Below are positions 43,462 to 49,552 of a stretch of DNA of 49,552 nt, one piece after another; within the stretch, counting starts at the first letter, position 1, and every line of letters starts with the position of its first letter. Both the position numbers and the translations under genes were made by a program. Under the pieces are notes generated by a model. That model saw nothing but the letters and a program-made list of their open reading frames with translations. It was not told the DNA's origin and did no database searches. Origin of the DNA: Nocardioides sp. Root240 (GTDB lineage: Bacteria > Actinomycetota > Actinomycetes > Propionibacteriales > Nocardioidaceae); contig NZ_LMIT01000016.1 in NCBI RefSeq assembly GCF_001428825.1, positions 1-49,552 of the forward strand, in the 5' to 3' direction.

Positions 43462-45264
43462 ATGCGCCGTACGAACCCCTTGGTTCTCGCGCTCGTCGCC
43501 CTGTGCGCCACGGCCCTGGCCGTCGCCAGCACGACCACCTCCGACGCCACCTTCACCAGCTCGAGCGGGAGCCGCGCCACCGTGAGCGCCGCCGCCGACT
43601 GGACGCCCCCGACCGTCGCCGTGACCAGCCCCGGCAGCCCGCTCCAGGGCACCGTCACGCTCGCGGCGAGCGCGTCCGACACCGAGTCGGGCATCGCGTC
43701 GGTCGCGTTGCAGTACCTGGCGCCCGACGCCACCGGTTGGGTCACGCTGTGCACGGCCACCGCCGCGCCGTACTCCTGCTCGTGGAACACCAAGCTGGGC
43801 GTCGACGGCGGCTACGACCTTCGGGCCCGCGCGACCAACACCGCCGGCTACACCACCGTCTCCGACGTCGTCAGCACGACCGTCGCCAACAACGTCCTGC
43901 TGGTCCTCGGCGACCCGGGCGAGGTGGTCCGCGGCAGCGTCGCGCTGAAGTCGACGATCTACAACGGCGGCCTCCTCCCCTGGACCGTCACCGTCCAGTA
44001 CACGCCCAACGGCGGCACCAGCTGGAAGACGCTGTGCAGCGGCCTGACCTCGCCCTTCTCCTGCACCTGGTCGACCACGAGCTTCACCAACGAGTCCTTC
44101 GACCTGCGTGCCGTCGCCACCTCGGGTACGACGACGGTCACCTCCGCGGTCGTCAGCGACGTCCTCGTCGACAACGCCGCCCCGGGTGTCTCGATGGTCG
44201 ACCCCGGCACCCCGCTCAGCGGAGCGGTGAACTTCACGGCGACCGCCACCGACGCGGCATCCGGTGTCCAGCAGGTCGTGCTGCAGTACGCCCTCGGCAG
44301 CGGCTCCTGGCAGAACCTCTGCACGGTCACGACGGACCCGTTCACCTGCCGGTACGCCACCACCTCGCTGACCGACGGGACCTACTCCTTCCGGGCGACC
44401 GCCACCGACGTCGCCGGCAACAGCGCCACCTCGACCGCGGTCACCGGCCGCGTCGTCGACAACACCGTCTCCTCGGTGTCCCTCGACGACCCCGGCACCT
44501 ACCTGTCCGGCACCGCGACGATCACCGCACTGGCCAACTCGACCGCCGGCATCACGTCGGTGCGCATCCAGCGCGCCCCCACCGGTACGACGAGCTGGAC
44601 CGACCTCTGCACCGACACCACGTCGCCGTACTCCTGCGCCTGGGACACCCGGACGGTCGCCAACGGCAGCTACGACCTGCGGGCCGTCCTGCTCGACGGC
44701 CGCGGAGGGACGACGACGTCCGCGATCCTCAGCGCTCGCCGGATCGACAACAGCACGCTGCGGGCGGTCGACGTGCAGACCACGAACGGCAACGGCACCG
44801 CCGGGCGCCTGGACGCCGGCGACACGGTGACCTGGACCTACAGCGAGGTGGTCGCGCCGGCCAGCATCTCGACCGGCTGGAACGGCTCCGCGCTGGCGGT
44901 CAGCCTGCGGCTGCGCGACGGCAACCTGCTCGGCGGCACCAGCAAGAGCGACGCGATCGACGTCCTGCGCGGCGGTGCGGCCGTCCAGCTCGGGGCGGTC
45001 GGGCTCCGGGAGGACTACGTGAAGGGCCGCAAGACCGCGACCTTCAACGCGACCCTCACCGCCACCACCGTCACCGTCGACGGGGTCGACCGGACGGTGG
45101 TCACCCTCGTGGTCGGCACGCTGGCCAGCGGCAACGGGCTGCGGACGGTCACCACCGCGTCCACGATGCTCTGGACGCCGTCCACCGCGGCGCTCTCCGC
45201 GACCGGCGGCGCCTGCGCCGCCACCCCGGTGAGCGAGTCCGGCGCAGCGGACCGGGAGTTCTGA
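43462..45264 (+). CDS. Secreted protein with four Ig-like repeats and paired cysteines
   Basis: A 600-residue exported protein. The N-terminal hydrophobic stretch is followed by ATFTSSSGSRATVSAA (29-44), closely like the TasA-like protein two genes upstream. Four Ig-like repeats of about 95 residues follow, each opening with a P-G-x-x-x-x-G stretch and carrying W-x-x-LC-x8-C-x-W/Y: Cys97/106, 192/201, 287/296, 383/392. A different C-terminal domain (about 430-600, with DAGDTVTWTYSEVV) follows. No LPXTG motif, membrane anchor or enzymatic motif is seen. GGAGGA lies 7 bases before the ATG. It is likely a structural or adhesive surface protein. Confidence 0.85.
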   Translation: MRRTNPLVLALVALCATALAVASTTTSDATFTSSSGSRATVSAAADWTPPTVAVTSPGSPLQGTVTLAASASDTESGIASVALQYLAPDATGWVTLCTATAAPYSCSWNTKLGVDGGYDLRARATNTAGYTTVSDVVSTTVANNVLLVLGDPGEVVRGSVALKSTIYNGGLLPWTVTVQYTPNGGTSWKTLCSGLTSPFSCTWSTTSFTNESFDLRAVATSGTTTVTSAVVSDVLVDNAAPGVSMVDPGTPLSGAVNFTATATDAASGVQQVVLQYALGSGSWQNLCTVTTDPFTCRYATTSLTDGTYSFRATATDVAGNSATSTAVTGRVVDNTVSSVSLDDPGTYLSGTATITALANSTAGITSVRIQRAPTGTTSWTDLCTDTTSPYSCAWDTRTVANGSYDLRAVLLDGRGGTTTSAILSARRIDNSTLRAVDVQTTNGNGTAGRLDAGDTVTWTYSEVVAPASISTGWNGSALAVSLRLRDGNLLGGTSKSDAIDVLRGGAAVQLGAVGLREDYVKGRKTATFNATLTATTVTVDGVDRTVVTLVVGTLASGNGLRTVTTASTMLWTPSTAALSATGGACAATPVSESGAADREF

Positions 45265-45650
45265 TGAGCGCTCCCACCCGGCCGTCCCGGACCGCCGCGG
45301 CCCTCGCTGCAGGGCTCGCCCTCTGCCAGTTCGGCTTCGTCCTGACCGGCGACCACCCGTCCATGACGGCTGGCGTGCTCGCCCCGCTCACCCTGCTCGC
45401 GGCCCTCGCGCTGTTCCGGGTCAACTGCCTGGAGACCCGGCTGGCCGTGGTGGCGGCGGCAGCGGCGCCGCTCCTGCTGACGTCGCTGTCGGCGACGATC
45501 GGCCTGCCCGGGCAGCACCCGCACACGTCGGTCGGCGGGGTCCTCGTCGGCTGGGTCCTGCCGTTCGCCGTGCTCGTCGCGATCGACGCCGACCGCCGGG
45601 CACGGACCCGTCGCACCGCGCCGCCTCTCACCCACCCCTATGCTCGGTGA
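45264..45650 (+). CDS. Small four-helix membrane protein
   Basis: A 128-residue protein with about four hydrophobic helices (AALAAGLALCQFGFVL; MTAGVLAPLTLLAALALF; RLAVVAAAAAPLLLTSLSATIGL; VGGVLVGWVLPFAVLVAI) and a basic C-terminal tail (DADRRARTRRT). No family is recognised. Its ATG shares one base with the stop of the Ig-repeat gene (TGATG), and the response regulator gene begins within 8 bases of its stop, so it belongs to the same operon. It may help export or sense the surface proteins; that is a guess from position. Confidence 0.7.
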   Translation: MSAPTRPSRTAAALAAGLALCQFGFVLTGDHPSMTAGVLAPLTLLAALALFRVNCLETRLAVVAAAAAPLLLTSLSATIGLPGQHPHTSVGGVLVGWVLPFAVLVAIDADRRARTRRTAPPLTHPYAR

Positions 45651-45657
45651 GGTGCCC

Positions 45658-46377
45658 GTGCGCCTGCTGATCGTCGAGGACGACGACGCCATCGCCGCTC
45701 CGCTCGTCCGCGCGGTCCAGCGCGAGGGCTACGACGTGGACCGGGTCGCGGCGGGGCTCCCCGCGATCGACCGGGTCGCCGCCGGCGACGTGGACCTGGT
45801 CCTGCTCGACCTCGGCCTGCCCGACATGGACGGCCTCGACGTGTGCCGCCGGCTGCGCACCGACGGCTACGCGGGCGGCATCGTCATCCTCACCGCGCGC
45901 GCCGGTGAGCTCGACCGGGTCGTCGGCCTCGACGTCGGCGCCGACGACTACCTCGCGAAGCCGTTCAGCCTGTCGGAGCTGCTGGCGCGGGTCCGCGCAC
46001 TGCTCCGGCGCTCCCTCACCTCGCCCGGCGCGCCGGAGGCCGTCGTGGCGCCGGTGGCGGCGGCCCCGGCGACTGCCGGAAGTGCGCTGCGCGTCGACCG
46101 TGCCACCCGGCGGGCCCGGGTCGGCGAGACCGAGCTGTCGCTGACCGCGAAGGAGTTCGACGTCCTCGCCCTGCTCGACGACGACCGTGGTGCCGTGGTG
46201 ACCCGCGAGGACCTGATGGCACGGGTCTGGGACGAGAACTGGTTCGGCTCCACGAAGACCCTCGACACCACGATCGGCCGGCTGCGCCAGAAGCTCGTCG
46301 ACGGCGGCGCCCCCGTCACCCTCGCGACCGTTCGCGGCGTCGGGTTCCGGCTGGAGGACGCCGCGCCCGATGCGTGA
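45658..46377 (+). CDS. OmpR-family response regulator
   Basis: A 239-residue regulator. The receiver has acidic Asp8/Asp9 (IVEDDD), phospho-acceptor Asp51 (LLDLGLPD), Thr79 and Lys101 (LAKPFS); the C-terminal winged helix includes LTAKEFDVLALLDDDRGAVVTREDLMARVW and a final VRGVGFRL. The start is ambiguous: GTG at 45658 follows GGTGAGG and gives the usual VRLLIVEDD opening, but GTG at 45652 lies 7 bases after TATGCT, and an ATG lies at 45640. It overlaps the kinase gene by 8 bases. It is the natural candidate to bind the GTGGAG boxes upstream of the TasA-like and Ig-repeat genes. Confidence 0.93.
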   Translation: MRLLIVEDDDAIAAPLVRAVQREGYDVDRVAAGLPAIDRVAAGDVDLVLLDLGLPDMDGLDVCRRLRTDGYAGGIVILTARAGELDRVVGLDVGADDYLAKPFSLSELLARVRALLRRSLTSPGAPEAVVAPVAAAPATAGSALRVDRATRRARVGETELSLTAKEFDVLALLDDDRGAVVTREDLMARVWDENWFGSTKTLDTTIGRLRQKLVDGGAPVTLATVRGVGFRLEDAAPDA

Positions 46378-47656
46378 GCGCCTGGTCCTCGCCTTCGTCG
46401 GCCTCACCGTGGCCGTGATCGGCCTGTACGGCGTGCCGCGGGCCTACTTCCTCGCCGACCTGGTCCGGGACGACGCGCGGGCCAGCCTCAACGGAAGCGG
46501 TGCCGTCCTCGAGGACCTCATCGAGGAGCGGACCGACGACGGCGGCACGGTGGACGCCGCCCTGCTGCGCAGCGGACTGGTCGCCGCCGACCGCGTCGAG
46601 CTCGACCCGGCCGACGGCGCGCCGCTCGCCGTCGGCGCCCCGGACGAGGACGACGACGGCGTGACCGTCACGCGCACCCTTCCCGACGGCAGCACCCTTC
46701 GGCTGAGCGTGTCCGGTTCGTCGATCGGGTCGAGCGTCCGCGACGCGCTGCTGCCCCTCGTCCTGCTCGGCCTGGTCCTCGCGCTCGGGTCCGCCGTCCT
46801 CGGCGTCGCGCTGGCGCGGCGGCTGTCCCGGCCCTTCCAGGAGCTGGCCGGCCTCTCCCGGGACCTCGGCCAGGGTCGCTTCGACCTCGACGTGCCGACC
46901 TTCGTCATACCCGAGGCGGACGAGATCGGCGCCGCCCTCCGCGGTGCGGCCGCCCAGCTCGACGACCTGGTACGACGCGAGCGAGAGTTCGCCGCCAACG
47001 CCTCCCACCAGCTGCGCACCCCGATCACCGCGCTCCGGCTCAGCCTCGAGGACCTGGCCCTGTGGCCGGAGACCGATCCGGCCGTCGCCACCGAGCTCGC
47101 GCACGGCCTCGACGAGCTGGACCGGCTCAGCGCGGCGATCGACGAGCTCCTCGACCTGGCCCGCGGCCGGCGCATCGAGGCCGAGCAGCAGGTCGACCTG
47201 GTCGCCGTCGTCCGCGCGACGGCGGAGCGGTGGGAGGCTCGGCTGGCCGCCGAGTCGCGGTCGCTGGTCACCCGGCAGTCCGGACGCCGATCGCGCACCC
47301 GGGTCCCGATCGGCCCCCTGGACCAGGCGCTCGACATCCTCGTCGACAACGCCCGCCAGCACGGGCGCGGCACGATCACCGTCGAGGTCCGCGACGCCGA
47401 CACCCACCTCGAGGTCGTCGTCGGCGACGAGGGCACCGCGGAGCTCGGACCGGAGGTGTTCCACCGCGGCGTCAGCTCCGGGGCCCAGGGCTCCGAGGGG
47501 ATCGGCCTGGCGCTCGCCTCCGAGCTCGTCGAGGTCTGCGGCGGTCACCTGTCGCTCGACACGTCCGCTCCCACGACGCGGTTCGTGGTGTGGCTGCCGC
47601 CGCGCGACCGCGTGGTCGGCCCCGACCTCAGCCGGTCAGCTGGCCCTTCCTCCTGA
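46370..47656 (+). CDS. Sensor histidine kinase
   Basis: A 428-residue membrane kinase. Two transmembrane helices (about 5-24 and 124-148) enclose a roughly 95-residue outer sensor domain that is acidic (PDEDDDGVTV). A HAMP-like segment precedes the phospho-acceptor His213 in NASHQLRTPITAL; the ATPase part has the N box DILVDNARQHG, G1 DEGTAELG (a degenerate DxGxG) and G2 EGIGLAL. Its ATG lies inside the response regulator gene (8-base overlap). It closes the operon that begins with the Ig-repeat gene. The last 29 bases overlap the convergent sigma factor gene. Confidence 0.93.
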   Translation: MRERLVLAFVGLTVAVIGLYGVPRAYFLADLVRDDARASLNGSGAVLEDLIEERTDDGGTVDAALLRSGLVAADRVELDPADGAPLAVGAPDEDDDGVTVTRTLPDGSTLRLSVSGSSIGSSVRDALLPLVLLGLVLALGSAVLGVALARRLSRPFQELAGLSRDLGQGRFDLDVPTFVIPEADEIGAALRGAAAQLDDLVRREREFAANASHQLRTPITALRLSLEDLALWPETDPAVATELAHGLDELDRLSAAIDELLDLARGRRIEAEQQVDLVAVVRATAERWEARLAAESRSLVTRQSGRRSRTRVPIGPLDQALDILVDNARQHGRGTITVEVRDADTHLEVVVGDEGTAELGPEVFHRGVSSGAQGSEGIGLALASELVEVCGGHLSLDTSAPTTRFVVWLPPRDRVVGPDLSRSAGPSS

Positions 47657-48860
47657 GGAGGTAGGCCCGCTCGGCGACGTTGTCGCAGACGGCCAGCGCG
47701 GCGTCGTACTGCTCCCGGGACTCGGGACTGCGGCCCAGCCGGCGCAGCAGCTCGGCGCGGGTCGCGTGCCACGCGTGGTAGCCGTCGAGGGGCAGGCGGT
47801 CGACGATCGCGAGGGCGACCTCGGGACCGTCGAGCTCGGCGACCGCGACCGCGCGGTTGAGTGCCACGATGGGCGAGGGGTCGATCCGGGCCAGCTGGTC
47901 GTAGAGCGCGGCGATCTGGGACCAGTCGGTCGCGGCCGCGGTCGGGGCGTCGGTGTGGACCGCGTTGACGGCAGCGAGCACCTGGTAACGGCCGGGACGG
48001 TTGGCGGCCAGGCAGCGTCGTACCAGGTCGTGGCCCTCGGCGATCAGCGCGCGGTCCCACCCACCGCGGTCCTGCTCCTCGAGCGGGACCAGCTCGCCCC
48101 CGCGCACGCGGGAGGTACGACGCGACTCGGTGAGCAGCAGCAGCGCCAGCAGCCCGGTGGCCTCGAGGTCGTCGGGCAGCAGCTGGTGGAGGATGCGGGC
48201 GAGCCGGATCGCCTCCCCCGTCAGGTCGGCACGGACGGGATCGCCGTCGCCGCTGGAGAGGTAGCCCTCGTTGAAGATCAGCAGCAGCACGGCGAGCACG
48301 GCGCCGACCCGGTCGGGCAGGTCGGCGGTCCCGGGCACGCGGTAGGGGATGTTGGCGCCCTTGATCTTCGCCTTCGCACGGGTGATCCGCTGGGCCATCG
48401 TCGTCTCCTGGACGAGGAAGGCCGCGGCGATCTCGGCGACGGTGAGCCCGCCCAGCAGGCGCAGGGTCAGCGCGATCCGCGCCTCCGGTGCGAGCGAGGG
48501 GTGGCAGCAGGTGAAGATCAGGCGCAACCGGTCGTCGGCGATGACGCCGGTCGGCTCGTGCGGCGTGGGGTCGTGGATCATGGCGGCGGCCTCGTGCTTG
48601 CCGTCCCGGAGCTTCTCGCGGCGCAGCCGGTCGATGGCGCGGTTGCCGGCGGTGGTCGTCAACCAGCCGCCCGGGTTGGGCGGTACGCCGGCCTCGGGCC
48701 ACTTCTCGAGCGCGGTCAGCAGTGCCTCCCCGGCCGCCTCCTCGGCGATGTCGATGTCACCGAAGCGGCGCACGAGCGAGGCGATCAGGCGTCCGTACTC
48801 CTCGCGGAAGATCCGCTCGACCGCCGCCTGTGCCGTGGCCTCCGGGAGCGTGTCCGGCAC
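47628..48860 (-). CDS. ECF42-type sigma factor with DUF6596/TPR-like C-terminal extension
   Basis: A 410-residue sigma factor. Regions 2 and 4 cover about 10-75 and 115-170 (AEEAAGEALLTALEKWP; IFTCCHPSLAPEARIALTLRLLGGLTVAEIAAAFLV). The long helical C-terminal half (NEGYLSSGDGDPVRADLTGEAIRLARIL..., YDQLARIDPSPIVALNRAVAVAEL...) is that of the ECF42 group, which acts without a classical anti-sigma factor and is paired with YCII/DGPF proteins. The partner gene is directly upstream, 2 bases away. The GTG start at 48860 follows GGAGG-poor sequence, so coupling to the YCII gene is likely. Confidence 0.92.
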   Translation of the reverse strand: MPDTLPEATAQAAVERIFREEYGRLIASLVRRFGDIDIAEEAAGEALLTALEKWPEAGVPPNPGGWLTTTAGNRAIDRLRREKLRDGKHEAAAMIHDPTPHEPTGVIADDRLRLIFTCCHPSLAPEARIALTLRLLGGLTVAEIAAAFLVQETTMAQRITRAKAKIKGANIPYRVPGTADLPDRVGAVLAVLLLIFNEGYLSSGDGDPVRADLTGEAIRLARILHQLLPDDLEATGLLALLLLTESRRTSRVRGGELVPLEEQDRGGWDRALIAEGHDLVRRCLAANRPGRYQVLAAVNAVHTDAPTAAATDWSQIAALYDQLARIDPSPIVALNRAVAVAELDGPEVALAIVDRLPLDGYHAWHATRAELLRRLGRSPESREQYDAALAVCDNVAERAYLLRRKGQLTG

Positions 48861-48862
48861 GG

Positions 48863-49225
48863 TCAGGCGAGACCCTCGAACGGGCGGACCTCGACCTTGC
48901 CGCGGCAGGCCTTCGAGCCCTCGGCCGCGAGGCGCAGCGCCACGTCGAGGTCGGGCGCGTCGATGACCCAGAAGCCACCGATGGCCTCCTTGGTCTCGAG
49001 GTACGGGCCATCGGTCATCACCGGGGTGTCGCCGGTGCCGTCGACGACGGTCGCCGTCGTGGCCTCCAGCAGGCCGCCGGCGAAGACCCAGTAGCCCTCG
49101 GCCTTGAGCCGGTCGTTGAAGGCGCCGGTGGCCGCGAAGGCCTCCTCCATCGCCTCGCGGGAGCCGTAGTCGCCGAACTCGGTGCGCTCGACGGGGCCGT
49201 GGACTGCGAGCAGGTAGTGCGTCAT
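48863..49225 (-). CDS. YCII/DGPF-family protein
   Basis: A 120-residue ferredoxin-like fold protein of the YCII family. MTHYLLAVHGP opens it, and the DGPF signature appears as TDGPYLETKEAIGGFWVIDAPD (DGPY instead of DGPF). Genes of this type precede ECF42 sigma factors and are often their main target; the biochemical role is unsettled. GGAGA lies 6 bases before the ATG at 49225. A possible ECF-type promoter is TGTCGT-N16-TCGTGG on the minus strand (49302 down to 49275). Confidence 0.9.
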   Translation of the reverse strand: MTHYLLAVHGPVERTEFGDYGSREAMEEAFAATGAFNDRLKAEGYWVFAGGLLEATTATVVDGTGDTPVMTDGPYLETKEAIGGFWVIDAPDLDVALRLAAEGSKACRGKVEVRPFEGLA

Positions 49226-49274
49226 GTCTTGTCTCCTGGTTCGGGGCGGTCCCGATGACCGCCTCACATCACCA

Positions 49275-49302
49275 CCACGAAGGAGGGTGCGCCACTACGA
49301 CA
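49275..49302 (-). promoter_or_regulatory. Candidate ECF42-type promoter
   Basis: On the minus strand TGTCGT (49297-49302) and TCGTGG (49275-49280) are 16 bp apart, upstream of the YCII gene. ECF42 promoters are reported with TGTCGA at -35 and a CGA/T-containing -10, so this is a near match. The rest of 49226-49393 shows no gene. Confidence 0.3.
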
Positions 49303-49393
49303 ACCCTGCCACGAACTTTTTGGAAGCTGCCACGCGCTGATGCCGGTGGGCGGCGGTTGGTCGGTGGTCGGGTTCAGGGTGGCGGCGCGCGGT

Positions 49394-49466
49394 GACCCCC
49401 TCGAGTGGGCACGAACCGCAGATTCCGAGCAGGTTTTTCTGCGGTCTGTGACCAAACGAGGGGGTC
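49394..49466. repeat. 73-bp nested palindromic element
   Basis: Outer arms GACCCCCTCG (49394-49403) and its complement (49457-49466) enclose inner arms ACCGCAGA (49415-49422) and TCTGCGGT (49438-49445). The bases between the arms are also partly symmetric (GGCACGA versus GGTCACAG). No coding potential. The final 86 bases of the window show only GC-rich sequence with no clear feature. Confidence 0.7.
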
Positions 49467-49552
49467 CCCGCCGCAACAGGCCAGAAGCAGCCGGGCGGCC
49501 GCGTCAGCGGCGGCGCGGACGAAGTCCGCGCCGACAACCGCGCCGCCCATCC

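Overview
The window is very GC-rich, with tightly packed genes, frequent GTG starts, many start/stop overlaps (ATGA, GTGA) and many genes whose start codon lies 6-8 bases after a TAnnnT element. The gene families (ECF56-, ECF42- and SigE-family sigma factors, a TIGR03086 DinB-like protein, LtrA, homodimeric AceE, VapBC of the mycobacterial PIN type) point to an actinomycete. The dispersed palindromic repeats look like those of Nocardioidaceae; that placement is an inference from memory. No rRNA, tRNA, CRISPR, prophage or transposase was seen.

Layout. 1-4862: a lipid/glycerol-phosphate block (DagK-type lipid kinase, ADPS-like flavoprotein, TetR, GlpD). The TetR and flavoprotein genes diverge from a 17-bp gap inside a palindrome that covers both start codons. 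Two short repeats have entered glpD, one in frame and one at its 3' end. 4932-7789: an ECF sigma factor with a SnoaL-like tail, a DinB-like protein and LtrA. 8012-15714: a large XRE/NTPase/WD40 membrane protein, an MFS exporter, VapBC and a succinate-semialdehyde dehydrogenase, separated by palindromic elements. 16083-22798: a lipoprotein penicillin-binding protein, a secreted SGNH hydrolase, a MerR regulator divergent from a CxxC flavoprotein, a lytic-transglycosylase-like lipoprotein and a DEAD-box helicase. 22863-26170: glmS, two small conserved-looking genes and yceI. 26258-36127: a DUF4261 protein, then a pyruvate block: lipoate ligase-like protein, LysR, PDH E1, PDH E2 and pyruvate carboxylase. 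36188-41809: a double GNAT protein, a sigma factor fused to a membrane anchor and outer domain, PadR and an M3 oligopeptidase.

41908-47656 is the most interesting region. It encodes a TasA/camelysin-like secreted protein, a SipW/ER-type signal peptidase (Ser/His), a secreted protein of four Ig-like repeats with regularly spaced cysteine pairs, a four-helix membrane protein, and an OmpR/histidine-kinase pair. The TasA-like and Ig-repeat proteins share an N-terminal motif (ATFTS[S/T]SG followed by SAA). Their promoters share a 16-bp box (14 of 16 identical), each exactly 11 bp upstream of a -10-like hexamer. I infer a dedicated, co-regulated surface-fibre or surface-layer system with its own processing peptidase and its own two-component control. 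47628-49225: an ECF42-type sigma factor and its YCII/DGPF-family partner.

A recurring theme is short palindromic DNA of at least five different kinds, placed at gene ends, in gaps and even inside glpD.
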